From NCBI GenBank assembly GCA_022559985.1, contig JAFJTR010000083.1, forward strand, positions 62,001 to 126,000: a stretch of DNA of 64,000 nucleotides, written 5' to 3'. The notes beneath the pieces are model-generated. The model made no database searches and was not told the origin of the DNA. It was given only the letters and a program-made list of their open reading frames with translations. The stretch's first letter is position 1. Every line of letters begins with the position of its first letter. This stretch comes from Parastagonospora avenae f. sp. tritici 18332-5 (lineage: Eukaryota > Ascomycota > Dothideomycetes > Pleosporales > Phaeosphaeriaceae). A program made the translations under genes and the position numbers. Of the stretch, positions 11,716-23,423 are shown one piece after another.

Positions 11716-13217
11716 CTACTCCAAGTTATCATAGATAGTCTTCTCGCACATGAACCAAGCTGGAATGACCTTCGGATCGCCATTCGGCAGCACCTGCGCA
11801 CCCAACATGCCTGCTACACCTCTGGCGCGATCAACCCACCAGAAACAATTGCACAGGCCCATCCACCAAAGCGTATTCGGGCCGCGACCTGACGGGCCCG
11901 CTTCGATGGTGAGAAACCCGCCAAAAGTCCACCCTTGCGGCGGATTCCCAGGCTGGGGGTAGAACTCGGGGACTTGATTGGCAAGCTCGGGGTTTGTGGG
12001 GGCGGCGCCGGAGCGCGCGAAGTCTGGCCTGTTGTTCGAGTAAGCAGATGGAAGGAGGACACCAGGTCGCGGCGGAATTCGTGCCCGCTTCCTCTCGACG
12101 AGAAGAAGTTTAGAGGTAGCCTTGGAAACTCCCGAGGGCTTCTACAACATCAGTCGAGATATCTTGTAGCAGCGTACATATTCAGGCTCCTTCAAGAAGT
12201 CATGAGTGTGCTCCTCAAGAGTACCAGCTTACTCTGAGTAGGTGCAGAGCGGACACGAATTTGCTGCCTAGTGAGGGTATGTGAGTGACAATGTGACAAT
12301 ATGACATACTGATCTGGAATCTGGTTCTCCCACATGAGATCCACAGTGTCTTTCTTCAAGATTTGTTTGCCGGTGGTGGGACTCGTTCCGTCATTTAGAA
12401 TCGCAGCGAGGACCTTGATGTATTCTTTTGGCTTGGCATAGAGTCCCGCGCCGCCGGATTGGAAGAACGAGTTCTGCTGGTCTTTGGAGGTGGCGCTGAA
12501 GGGGCCATTGTACAGATGCTCGCGCTCTTTGAGCTGCCCGTCGGAACTGCGCTGGTGCATATGTGCGAGGTTCTTCTGGGAGGGGAACATGGACGCTCCG
12601 TCGGGCGAGATACCGAGTGGTGCGAAGATGTGCTCAGCGAAGTAGTCACCCAGATTCTGACCGCTCACTCGCTCAACGATGATGCCTGCCCAGTCGAGAT
12701 TGGTGCCGTATTCCCACATGGTACCTGGCTGATTGACAAGGCGGCCGTTGAGAATGTCGTTCTTGTCGCCGCCGCGGCCTTCTATGATGCCATTCTGAGG
12801 AATGCGCGGGTCGATGAAGCCATATGCAAAGCCTGCGGTGTGAGCCAGCAGCATTCGAACTGTAACGTCCTTCTGTTGATCAACTGGTGTGACGCCATCA
12901 GCGTAGACCTTCTTCTCTTTGATCTCGGGGGTGATCTTCTTGACAAATTCGGCGTCGTCCAGTGAGATCTTGCCTTGCTCGACGAGCTGCAATGCGGCAA
13001 TGGCGGTAACGAGCTTCGTGCAAGACGCGATCCAAAAAACCGTATTATCCTTATCCATATCCTCCTTCGAGTCCACACCCACCGTACCCGCAGCATGTTC
13101 AACGAGGATATTCCCAGCCTTATCAACCGCAGAAAACACCAGGCCAGGCGAGCCATCATTAACAAAACCATTCAGAACGTCTTTCACGCCCTGGACGCCT
13201 TTGGAGGAGAGAGGCAT
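11716..13217 (-). CDS. Serine beta-lactamase-like (class C / EstB type) hydrolase
   Basis: The product is a beta-lactamase-fold serine hydrolase related to fungal esterases and acyltransferases; its substrate is unknown. Exons 12310..13217 and 11716..12028 encode 406 residues. The nucleophile motif SxxK is SCTK (S65, K68) and the second motif Y170-G-T-N lies in WEYGTNLDWAG. The family segment ENQIPDQ joins across the intron to PDFARSGAAPTNPEL, followed by PQPGNPPQGW and a Trp-rich C-terminus ending in VIPAWFMCEKTIYDN. The frame of exon 1 runs on into the intron, which gives a misleading longer ORF. The intron (12029..12309, 281 nt, GTATGT...ACAACAG) is far longer than its neighbours. A small extra exon inside it cannot be excluded, although relatives need none. 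There is no signal peptide, so it is probably intracellular. Confidence 0.85.
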
Positions 13218-13868
13218 TTTGAAGTGTTGTTGCTTGTAGTTAAAGCCGAGGTATGTGCGGAGTGGCAGACGTTGACATTTGCGAGGATGCTTCGAGGCAT
13301 TTATAGCTTGACAGTGTTGGCGCGATCAGCCCTATGACAACGCGTGCAGCAAATGCGTGCGGCGTGGGCGTCTTGGCTGGCCAACTACCTAGGTACGTAC
13401 TTACGCCCAGCTGGAAGAACGTGCATGGTGCTCAGCGTCTAGCTCCTTCGTGCCTGCTCAAGAGGTCTCATTCGTCATCTCCTGCTCACACCGGTCACCA
13501 ATTTGAGATGTGAAAAGCTTATCATGCATGGCATTGCTGAGTATATCGAATTTGTTTGGTCTATTTCGAATTCCGCTTTGTCAAAACCAGGCTCAGCATC
13601 TGTATGTCGAGCGTGTACCGTACCGGTGTACGGCATGCAATACCCCACAACTGGGGCGTAGACAGATGTGCGCTATTCCCCGCACCGGAGTTATGTCCGT
13701 GCACTGAGCTAGCTGCTGGCGAGTGGGCGAAATGCGAAAGGATGGTTCGCCCCGACCCAGAAGGTTAGACTAAGACCTGCCCGCAGTTGGTTCGGGAGTA
13801 GCATACAGCTTCATGTCCTGAAAAGAGGCTAGTCTGTGGCAGCTTAAGCTTCAATCCAACGGATTTAT
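13218..13868. other. Intergenic, promoter of the beta-lactamase-like gene
   Basis: It contains a TATA box at 13300-13305. No gene was seen in the remainder. Confidence 0.5.
13300..13305 (-). promoter_or_regulatory. TATA box of the beta-lactamase-like gene
   Basis: On the minus strand the sequence reads CTATAAATG, about 83 bp upstream of the ATG at 13217. Confidence 0.5.
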
Positions 13869-15610
13869 TCAACCTCGCTTCATCGCTGCCTTAATTTCCT
13901 TCAATGCTGCCATGATCAGTGGAACACCGACTGGGCCGAGGAGTGGGAGATACACAGCGACTTTGTGTTCATCCGGGAAGTAGACCTGGCCGACCATAGA
14001 CCGCTCAAAGAAGGCCTTCTCTGCCTCGACCTGCGCCACCCTAGCATCCTCGAGTGCATGCTGGAAGCGACCTTGATGGAGAAAATCGCACGCGTGCTGC
14101 AGATGTGTCATAGTCAGGGCAACTGACTGAGCCACGTTGTCTGGGACTGGGATTGATGGAAGTTTTTGGTAGACCTGGGCGAGCGCGCCTAGAGTGGATG
14201 ATGTGGAAGTTATCAGCGAAACAGCTCGGACACGCTCCAGAGTCGATATACGAAGCGGCAAGGAGGCTGGAGCTTCTGGAAGTCCCAGTAATGAAATGAG
14301 CTGATCCGAGAAGGCGTGCATAGCTGGTGCGAGGGTATCGCTTGTCAGGCTTTCCGGGGTCGTCTCACCACCTAGATTGAGGATATGGACCCCGCCCCAT
14401 TGTGGCACTAACCAACTGTTTCCTGAATTTTCCTTGATGAGCAGAGGAGACTGCGTTCGTTCTGGCATATATAGAACAAAGTTGACAGTTGGGCCTTCGC
14501 CAATGCTAGGGCTGAGAGGCCATTCAGCGGCGTTGATGAATCCACTAAGGTCCTCCTTAGGTACTGTCCAGGCTTTGAGGTTCTCTTCGAATTCTGGTCG
14601 GCTAATCGAAGGGGAAAAGGCCGCGTAAAGCTGTACCTGTGTGTCCACGGTAAAGTTGCTGATGGTCGAGAATGATGTAAGAAGTGGTTGCAGGTAGGTT
14701 TGTAGAGCAGCCTCTACGTCCCAGGCCGACGGAGCATACGAAGGAGTGAAGAGCGAGAAGGTCAAGTGATATGTCGGAGCATACTTCAGAACGCGCGTGG
14801 AGAGTCGCTGAAGCTCCGCGAACTGCTCATGCGAGAGGGGCGGCAGTTTGGACGTGTCGGTCCCCGGGGCACCGGATATTGAGTACGCTAGTCTGGCTTG
14901 CTCATCGGCGAACAGCTTGTTCAGCTCTTGTGCCACGAATCCAACCAGAGGCGAGTCCGATTTCGCCCCGCTAGGTACTTGGTCCGCGGAGTAGTAGACA
15001 TCGAGTATGGGTGAAAACGGGTGCAAAATGGCTCGAGGCGTGGCGCCAGTTTCGACTGGAATGAGCCGTACCCGCAGCGCAACATCTTCGCCATCGCTCC
15101 CAATACTTGTTCCATCACTGACGACTTGTTGGGAGGCGTTCGCGGCGGCTGGTGGGTCAGCAAGGAGCAGGCGCAGCTGGTGTGCAGGGAATTCGTTCAG
15201 GCTGTCGAGTGTCTGTTGCGTCGTGTGTATCAACTGTTGCGCATCTGAGGAAGACATGGGAGCTTCAATGGCGACGCGTAGGGGAAACACTGGCTTGCAC
15301 ACCTGGCCTGGGTCAGCATTGAATACCCATGCAGACAAAATGTGGTACATACCTTGCCCTCAGCCCACTCCGTCATCTCTTGCAGCGGCAGTTCCGCTCT
15401 GTACACGGCTGTCGTCCTGAGCCATAGTGGGAGTCCAAGAAAGACTACGACAGACCAAAAGGAGAGGATCGCGAGCCGGCGCAGCCAAATGCTTTCCGAC
15501 GGTTCTGGAGGAGGTGATTTTTGCGACCGCACTGCCTGGAGGGGTGGTGTGGAAGACGGTACGCCGGCTTTGTCCGCCAAAGCCGGGCTGGAGTTGTTTG
15601 TTGAAGCCAT
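13869..15610 (-). CDS. GPI17: GPI transamidase subunit PIG-S (Gpi17)
   Basis: This is the PIG-S/Gpi17 component of the ER-membrane GPI transamidase, which attaches GPI anchors to secretory proteins. Exons 15353..15610 and 13869..15302 encode 563 residues; the 50-nt intron starts GTATGT and ends GCCAG. A polar, Pro/Ser-rich N-tail precedes a transmembrane helix (about 45-66). The family segment GLPLWLRTTAVYRAELP leads into a long lumenal domain, and a hydrophobic segment near the C-terminus (VYLPLLGPVGVPLIMAAL) is the second membrane anchor. The two-anchor layout and length fit the family. The lumenal motif FTVDTQVQLYA is also recognisable. Confidence 0.9.
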
Positions 15611-16460
15611 CTTGCAGTTGACTTGGTCGAGCTGTCGATTTGGATATGTCGCGCTAGATCACGTCAGGGGGTCCGTGCGCGTGGACCAGCCATGACTTTG
15701 ATCTTGCCATTGCAATCGGTCTATTTGGGATGGAAGGTAGCAATTATCTAGCTCAAGAGGTAAAACTAGGTATCTCATGCTTTGACAATATTTACTACCT
15801 GCTGAATATCACGTGAGAGGTCTGCAGTCCACGGGGCCCCGGGGTGCTCACAAGTGTTGCGCCTGGTACCGAATAGATAGTGGTCCAGGCGACAGATGAC
15901 CGATTCGAAGACGCAGACATGTATATGTCTTTGCTTGAAGGTTTGTATATTAGGTAGCATTTGTCCACTATCTTATAAGGTTCAAGACCGCATGCAGCTC
16001 ACGTGTGCTTTCATTTCAGGATGAATGTCTCTGAAAACGATCAAAGCTCCGGGCAAGACTACGCTGAAACAGTTCCATCCGCACAGCACCGCACCGCACG
16101 ATTGATACCGACGGAACATTCGACGCCGCTGTATGTCATACCAAGATTGCTCCTCTGCTCAGGTACAGCATGCTGCGTTTGTTTTAGCGAGGGCCGACAT
16201 TTAGCGTGCTTCGATCAGCATTCCGCCCCGCTTTTTGGCGGAGCTATGGCCTCCCGTTGGCTGGTGTGGTGCGGGGGTGCATATCTGGGGAAGGAGCTCT
16301 GCTGAGCGTGACGCGATGGGCACGAGGTCGTCGTAAGACCTACCCCTCAGCTGATGAGACCTGTACATCTTCTCTCAACTTGCTCACACCATAGAGACAT
16401 TCTCTTCTCTACATCTTCATCAACCCAATTCAACAAACATTTCCTCCTAAATCATACACG
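15611..16460. other. Divergent promoter region of GPI17 and the DJ-1-like gene
   Basis: These 850 bp separate two divergent start codons. The last 80 bp before 16461 are rich in C/T and CAACA, like fungal leaders. No gene was recognised. Confidence 0.5.
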
Positions 16461-17511
16461 ATGAGTGCAATCGCCGACAGCACTACTGATGGCCCTGTCG
16501 AGGTCGTCAAGGTGCTGTTTGCTCTCTTCCCGGGCTACAACACGCTCGACGTGGCCGGACCTCTTGAGGTTCTGAGCCGCTCCCTCCATGACTCCAAGAA
16601 CAAGTGTAAGTGATGCATCCACTCAATTTGGCGAGCTTCACCCTGTCCCGAGCTTGCCCACGCCAATTGATCCTTTGTTCACCTTGTGGCAGCCTCCAAG
16701 GCCTTTGAGTGCCAGTTCGTAGGCTCCGCATCTGCCATGACTTCAACCCAGGGCCTCACCATCAAGGCCGACATGGATTACAACGATGCCAACGACGAGC
16801 TCGAGGACTTCGATGTCATGATCGTCCCTGGCGGCGAGGGTGTCTTCGAAGTGCTTAAGAACAAGTCCGAGCCCCTCAACCTCCTCACCAAATACGTCGA
16901 GCTCCACGAGAAGAACCCCGAGAAGGAACGCACTGTCCTTGCCATCGATGTTGGCTCGCTGCTCCTTGCTCAGCAGGGCATGCTCGAGGGCCTTGCCGCT
17001 ACAACCCACCCAGATTACTACGTCCGTCTTGAGACCCTCTGTCAAGATGCTGCTCGACGAGACATGTCCATGCGTACCGATGTCATGGAGGAGCGCTATG
17101 TCGTGAACAACGCCCGGTTCGACTTGGGCGAGAACCCCGACGACAACCCGTGAGTTATCCGATTGAGCTGGGCAAGTACGCATATTAACAGTTCGCAGCT
17201 ACATCATCAAGAAGAGCCGTCAGCCTGTGGAGGACGACGGTCCAAACATGCAGCATGCTCGCCGCAAGTCGATCGCTCGCAAGGGCAGCAACGCCATGCG
17301 TGACTCTCGCCGCCGCGAGTCTATTGCTCGTCGTGCTCAGATGCCGCTGGGAGGCATGCGCGTCATCACCACGGGCGGCGTCACTGCTGGCCTTGACGCG
17401 TCGCTTTACTTGGTGGGTTCTTTGGCGTCGCACGATTCGGCCCTCGAGGTTGCTCGTGTGATGCAGTACACTTGGGTCAAGGGCGTTACGGTCGATGCGA
17501 TTGATGTTTGA
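16461..17511 (+). CDS. DJ-1/PfpI (class I glutamine amidotransferase-like) protein without the usual Cys
   Basis: Exons 16461..16605, 16693..17149 and 17199..17511 encode 304 residues. The fold signature is present: FPGYNTLDVAGPLEVLSR (about 23-40), DVMIVPGGEG, then the nucleophile elbow, and near the end MRVITTGGVTAGLDASLYLV. At the elbow, where relatives read I/V-C-T-G-S-L-L-L-A, this protein has AIDVGSLLLAQ, so Asp sits where the reactive Cys is expected. A basic, Ser/Arg-rich insert (about 205-248) lies before the last strand. The protein is therefore unlikely to be a Cys-dependent hydrolase or glyoxalase. It could bind a ligand or act structurally. Both introns (87 and 49 nt) are GT-AG. 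Confidence 0.86.
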
Positions 17512-19003
17512 GCTGGAGCTCTCGCGTGGTTAGCGAAGGCGTTTGCCACAGTTGGATTGAGATATGAGAAACATGTCGGGAATCTGGAAGATTTACCACG
17601 ACGGAACGTAAGCTAAAGATAAGATAAATTCACGAAAGTTAAAGTCAACCCAAGTGTGGGAACGTGAAAAGGGCCTTCGAAGCTAGGAAGCTGTGAATCA
17701 CTGTTCACGCAAGAATCTGTGCGGCTGCATCCTTCCATGCGCGCTTGCCAGGATCATGACGTTTTGCCTAACTGCCATTTACTTACTGGCTAGTGGAAAT
17801 GGGCAAGCATCGCGACTTCAACAGACACATGTCATGCTCGAATACGGTGAAGAAAACGCGCTCGCCGAAGTGCTCCCTGTTGCAAGAGAGGATAGCGCTG
17901 TCACATGAAGCTGCAACACAAGCGTCGGTCCAATTCTCGAATGAAAGCAACCGGCGTTAGCTTGAGCTCCCTTCTGGAACCCACGAGCCATCAAATCTAG
18001 AAATCCATATGTCGCTCATGCACGACTGCCGGGACGACGTTTAGGCGAGATCGATATGCGCATCAGGGTCATTCATCGCGTGTCTATAGTCTGTGCGTGG
18101 TCGTTCGCATCTTCTCGCTGAGCTCGTTCGGCACCACAGCGTCGGGGTCAACAGGTGCATCGGCGCCTTTGCGCAGCATCTATTCGACACACCGAGGCCA
18201 TGTAAGACTTGGCCAGGCTAAAAATGATGCTTCGCACATATGCACTTGCGAAAAGAGCGAGGGGCTGGCTTCGGCATGCTTCTTGCAGAACTCAGTGCAT
18301 CCACGGCAGACAAAGACCCTCAAAATCTCCACAGCAGCGCAATCATCTCGCCAGTTTCCAACTTGACACGCGATCCTACGGTATTGCTGCAAGTGCGAGG
18401 TCAAACACCGGGCTCCCTGATTCGCTAGCTGCAAGACGCTTGTCTCGCGCACCATCATCGTGGCAGTGCTTGTCGAAAAATCGCGCTCGCTAACCACCTC
18501 CAGTATCAACTCCCAAAACGACGCTTGTCCGGGAGATTGCAAAGCGTGAGGAAGGCGGCGGGATACCTTTGGCGGCTACGATTTGCAAGACGCCGTAGCC
18601 TGTTTCCTGGCTGTTTGCTATGAGCGATTTTTGGAGTCGAATCGCTTCAGTCCTTATGGAGACAAAGGCGTGCCATCTTTGTATCGTGCCGCTGGTGCAT
18701 TCTTGCGACAGCGCTGCTCCCGCTGATTGTCTTACGTAGAGGAAACCTGGGTCTTGGGACCTTCGAATTGATCCAAGCACGTGTTTGACGCGATAGACAG
18801 GTGCCATAGCCACGGTCTTGGACTCACTGCGCGTATAGAGAGAGAAAATCATTTCCCTCCTAGGCTGTGGTATAAGAGACCCATCCTCTGCATCCATCTG
18901 CTTACCTGCTACCTCTTTCTCCTCTTGCTACCTCTTCTCCTTCTCGTGTCCCTTTGCGCTGTGCCCTTGCAGCTCCTTGTTGCGGCTCGCACATATCTCA
19001 CAT
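17512..19003. other. Intergenic, promoter of the P-type ATPase gene
   Basis: A TATA box precedes the ATPase. Two minus-strand frames (18490..18897 and 18180..18542) look moderately protein-like but have no recognisable domain, and the first would start right at the ATPase promoter. Not called. Confidence 0.4.
18871..18876 (+). promoter_or_regulatory. TATA box of the P-type ATPase gene
   Basis: TATAAG lies 133 bp upstream of the ATG at 19004 and is followed by a long C/T-rich leader. Confidence 0.45.
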
Positions 19004-22000
19004 ATGGACATCGACGAGAAGCAACCCGTTCAGCGAGTCCGCTTTGGAGATCAACGCACCGATGAAGAGGCGAACGAGCATGTAGGATACGGCGCGCGTA
19101 ACAGGCGCCTTTCCAGGCAGTCAAGCGTTGGCAGTCTCTCTATCCACAGCGCTGGCGGTGCGAGGACGGTTCAGCCGGAAACGGCCCTACCCATCACCTA
19201 CCGCACCCTTTCCATCGAGATCGATGAAGGCCAGCACGAGAAGCAGAAGCAAGTGAAGAAAGCCAAGGAGAAGGCTGCTGTTGGTATGTTGCTCTCTACC
19301 ATAATTCACACTGGACGACTTCAGTGCATGTTGAGCATGTCTACGAGCGCGTACAGTCGGACGCGTGGACCGTTATTACACGCAGCAATACGTACTGACG
19401 TGAGTAAATAGACCTGGCTGGCCTCGAATGGCATACCCTTGAAATCCAAGAGCTGTGTCGCCGCCTCTCCGTCGACATCGACCAGGGCCTCAGCGATGAT
19501 CAGATCAAGCGCCGCATCACCGAGTATGGTCGCAACAAAATGACACCTCCACCTTCGCGCCTCTTCTCCAAGATCATGGGATACTTCTTCGGTGGTTTTG
19601 GTTCCATCCTCTTGACAGCTGGTATACTGGTCTTCGTCTCCTGGAAGCCCCTTGGTAACCCTCCAGCGCAAGCTAACCTGGCGCTTGCCTGTGTGCTCAT
19701 CGCTGTTTGGCTCATCCAAGCTGGCTTCAATGCTTGGCAAGACTTCAGTACAAGCAGAGTCATGGCATCTATAGGCACCATGTTGCCCGATCAGTGCATT
19801 GTCATCCGCAACGGTTCTCATGCCAGCATATCTGCCCTTGACCTCGTTCCTGGAGACATCATTGTCATCAAGCAAGGCAATAAACTACCCGCTGATGTCC
19901 GTCTTGTTGAAGTCTCGAGCGATGCCATGTTCGATCGGGCAATCTTGACAGGTAAGATTAGCGTACCATCTACCGTCATTTTTCATGTCTAATGCTACAA
20001 AGGTGAATCTGAACCTGTCCCGGCGACCATCGAACCCACAGAAGACAACTATCTTGAGACAAACAACATCGGTCTACAAGGCACGCACTGCATCAGTGGC
20101 TCTTGCTTGGGTCTCTGTGTTGCGACTGGTGATAATACCATCTTCGGTCGCATTGCGAAGCTTACCTCTGATCCGAAGACGGGCATGACGCCTCTTCAGA
20201 AAGAGATCTTGCGCTTTGTGTTGATCATCTCGCTGTTCATCACTTGTGTCGTCATCCTCATCGTCGTTCTTTGGGCTGCTTGGCTGCGAAAGTCACACCC
20301 CAACTGGATCAATGTGCCACTCCTGATCGTCAGTTGTGTCTCTGCTGCTGTAGCTTGTAAGTAATCTTTCATCGCGATACATATTCACATCATGCTAACC
20401 GTGTCATAGTCATCCCCGAAGGCCTCCCGATCGCTCTGACCACATCTCTAACCATCGTCGCGAACATCATGCGGAAGAACAAGATCCTGTGCAAGTCTTT
20501 GAAGACTGTCGAGACACTCGGCTCAGTCTCTGTCATCTGTTCAGACAAGACGGGAACCCTCACCAAGAACCGCATGACAGTTACAGACATCTTTGGTGCT
20601 GGCGAACAGTTCACCCCCGAAGCGGCCCGCGACATGATGGCCGTCCTGCGATCCGAGAACAACCTGGCTACACTATCCAAGAAGCGCGAGAACATCATCG
20701 ATCAGATTCGTATCCTTGGCGGGCTGTGTAACTCTGGCGAGTTCGATGCTGCCACGATGCATTTGCCCGTCTCGGAGCGCACGATCAATGGTGATGCTAC
20801 TGACCAAGCTGTCCTGAGACTTTCTGAAAGTCTGGGCTCCGTTGCTGAGCTGCGCCGGGACTACAAGAAGACGTTCGAGATTGCTTTTAACAGCAAGAAC
20901 AAGTTCATGATTAGGCTCATGACACCAGCAAATCAACCCGCAACCAGTAACAACACCACGCTGATGATCAAGGGCGCTCCCGACATCCTGCTTCCACGAT
21001 GCGATACCACCCTCAACAACAACAATGAGGCTGTCCCGCTCACCGATGCTCAGCGCTTTCGCATTGAGCAGATCAAGGATGATTGGTCTCGCCAAGGCAA
21101 GCGCGTTATTCTGATGGCCCGCAAGCCTACTGTCATGCCCTTCTCTACCAACGCCGAAAAGGAAGTACTCGTTGCAGCTCGCCAAGGTCTTACCTTCGTC
21201 GGTATTGTCGGCATTGTCGACCCCCCTCGTGATGAGATCCCTGAGGTTGTACGCATTCTTCGCGGTGCATCGATCAGGATCTTCATGGTTACCGGTGACT
21301 TCAAGCTCACTGCTCAAGCAATCGCCGAGGAGTGCGGTATTATCTCGAACTCGATGATGGTCGATGATGTAATGGCACTCAGCCGAGACACCAATATCCC
21401 TTCGCCGAAACAGGCTATCGTACTGAGCGGACCAGAATTGATCACACTGAATGAGAACCAGTGGGATCAGTTGTGCTCGTACCAGGAAATTGTCTTTGCT
21501 CGCACGACGCCGGAGCAGAAGCTGCGTATCGTGAAGGAGTTCCAGGCTCGCGAGAACATCGTCGGTATGACTGGTGATGGTGTCAATGATGCTCCATCGC
21601 TCAAGGCTGCTGACATTGGTATCGCAATGGGTAGCGGTTCGGACATCGCGATCGAGGCTGCTGACATGGTGCTTCTTGACTCGTTTGCTGCGATCTGCCA
21701 GGCTGTCTTGTATGGTCGCCTTGTCTACGATAACTTGAAGAAGACGGTAAATGATGTCGTATCTACTTTGATGCCAATGATGCTAACGTTCACTAGATCG
21801 TCTACCTCCTCCCAGCCGGAAGTTTCAGTGAACTCTGGCCCGTCATCACCAACGTCGCCTTCGGCATTCCCCAGATTCTATCCTCTTTCCTCATGATCAT
21901 CATCTGCTGCTTGACTGACTGCGCTGCCGCCATCACTCTTGCTTACGAGAAGCCCGAAGCCGACCTGATGCTCCGCCCTCCCCGCAACATCAAGAAAGAC

Positions 22001-22580
22001 CGCCTCGTCGACACGAAGCTGATATTCCACGCATACTTCTTTGTCGGCTTATACCAGTGCTTCTTGTCCTTCACCATGGCCTTCTGGTACATGGAGCGCA
22101 AGGGCATACCGTTCACGGCCATGTGGTTGAAATTCGGCAACTACGACCCGCAATACGATGCTGACTACATCAACGAGACGGCAAACACGGCATCGAGTAT
22201 CTACTTCGTCACGCTGGTCATCATGTAAGTTATGCTCTACCCTCCACATCACTTCTTCACAGACTAACCCCTTCCCCAGGCAACTCTTCAACCTCCTAGC
22301 CACACGTACCCGCCGCCTGAGTATCTTCCAACAACCCCCGATTTTCAACAAGGAGACGCAGAACTGGCTCTTGTTTCCCAGCATGGTGTTTGCCATTGTC
22401 GTGGTGTTTATCTTCTGTTACATCCCCAGTCTGCAGGAAACTATTGGCACGCGCGAAGTGCCAGTCGAGTATTGGTTCTTGCCGGCGGCGTTTGGCCTGG
22501 GGCTGCTGATGCTGGATGAGGGGAGGAAGTATTGTGTCAGGACATGGCCGAATGGGCTGCTTGCGCGGATTGCTTGGTAG
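19004..22580 (+). CDS. Na,K-ATPase-related (type IIC-like) P-type cation pump
   Basis: This is a P-type ATPase of the Na,K/H,K-ATPase alpha-subunit branch found sporadically in filamentous fungi. Six exons (19004..19283, 19412..19951, 20003..20356, 20410..21746, 21797..22224, 22280..22580) encode about 1079 residues. A phosphorylatable-looking polar N-tail (about 1-90) precedes the core. Visible motifs are the actuator-loop start of TGES (split by an intron), TM4 IPEGLP, the phosphorylated Asp in CSDKTGTLTKN (about 436), KGAPD, and TGDGVNDAPSLKAADIGIAMG. In TM6 the sequence is ICCLTDCAAAITLAYE. The Asp equivalent to animal D808 is present, but the D804 position is Cys, so ion selectivity cannot be taken from animal pumps. 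Introns are 50-55 nt except the first (128 nt). No beta subunit gene is nearby. Confidence 0.92.
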
Positions 22581-22591
22581 GAGGAAGGGTC

Positions 22592-22653
22592 GTTACGTCT
22601 GAACCAGCCTTGAATAAGAGCCTTTACGTCAGAACCAATCTTGTATTAAAGGC
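22592..22653. repeat. Two-copy 31-bp direct repeat downstream of the ATPase
   Basis: Two diverged copies share TTACGTC-GAACCA at 31-bp spacing, just after the ATPase stop codon. They probably lie in its 3' UTR. Confidence 0.6.
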
Positions 22654-22701
22654 CTTTTGAAATGCTTGTGTACGGGATGTATCTTGGAGTGCGATGGTGC
22701 C

Positions 22702-22976
22702 TTCAACCCGCTTCGTGTAGATCGCTATACCGCATCCTGGAGTAGAGCAGTGTATTTTCAACTCTCTTCGTGTGGATCGCGATACATTATCCTGGAGTAG
22801 AGCAGCGTATTTTCAACCGCCTTCGTGTGAATCGCGATATTGCATCCAGGAGTAGAGCAGTGAATTTTCATCCGCTTTCGTGTAGATCCCCATACCGCAT
22901 CCTAGAGTGAAGCAGTGAATTTCCATCCGCCTTCGTTTGGATCGCGATATCGCATCCTGGAGTGAAGCAGTACGTT
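22702..22976. repeat. 55-bp minisatellite, five copies
   Basis: Five head-to-tail copies begin at 22702, 22757, 22812, 22867 and 22922. Each contains CTTCGTGTGGATCGCGATA and CATCCTGGAGTAGAGCAGTG with a few substitutions. The period is exactly 55 bp with no indels. A partial degenerate copy precedes it (about 22672-22701). It is non-coding, between the ATPase and gene A. Confidence 0.92.
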
Positions 22977-23135
22977 CGAATGCGCGCCAGGCTTCACATT
23001 GTGTCGTTTGTGTGCGCCCTGCCGCGCAATCGCATTTCAAACTGATCACTGTATCGCGTCTTTGAGTTGTTCCCAGTTGCCATTTACCCCCATCACCGCA
23101 GCGCGATCATGAGGGCTGTCACCTCACAATTCATG

Positions 23136-23423
23136 ATCGCAAACATGCTTCACGATCCGCCATTGACTGCGTGGGCTTCACAGCATCGTGGGTTATATCT
23201 TCCACGCTCGCGCCGCCTCTTACCTTACTTCCTCAGAAACAGAACCACAAGTACTACTACCTCACTACAACAACGAATATTCCCACATATGATACCATTA
23301 CTTCTATCGCCTGGAGCGAATCACCGAATCAAGACATATTTCTCTTCGAATACTCGAACTACATCATTACTTCCTCACTCTCAATCGCCCGGAGCGATCT
23401 ACTTACCCAACACTTCCGCAATA
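23136..23423. repeat. Arm of an inverted duplication (5' flank of gene A)
   Basis: Read on the plus strand, this matches the reverse complement of about 31020-31360 upstream of gene B. Shared landmarks in the same order are GCAAACATGCTTCA, GCTTCACAGCA, TATATCTTCCACGCTCG, AATCACCGAATCAAGACAT, GAACTACATCA, GGAGCGATCTACTT and ACTTACCCAACACTTCCG. The last runs into each start codon. Confidence 0.85.

Noticed and set aside
12192..12309. Alternative C-terminus of the beta-lactamase-like protein
   Set aside because: The frame reads into the intron; the true C-terminal family sequence is in 11716-12028.
18180..18897. Two minus-strand frames (121 and 136 codons) upstream of the ATPase
   Set aside because: They look partly protein-like, but no family is recognised, no intron joins them cleanly, and they overlap the ATPase promoter. 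Kept only as an uncertain region.
22702..22976. CRISPR array
   Set aside because: The 55-bp units are contiguous with no unique spacers; this is eukaryotic minisatellite DNA.
23067..23423. Upstream in-frame ATG extending gene A by 119 codons
   Set aside because: The region aligns with the 5' non-coding flank of gene B; both paralogues share the later start.
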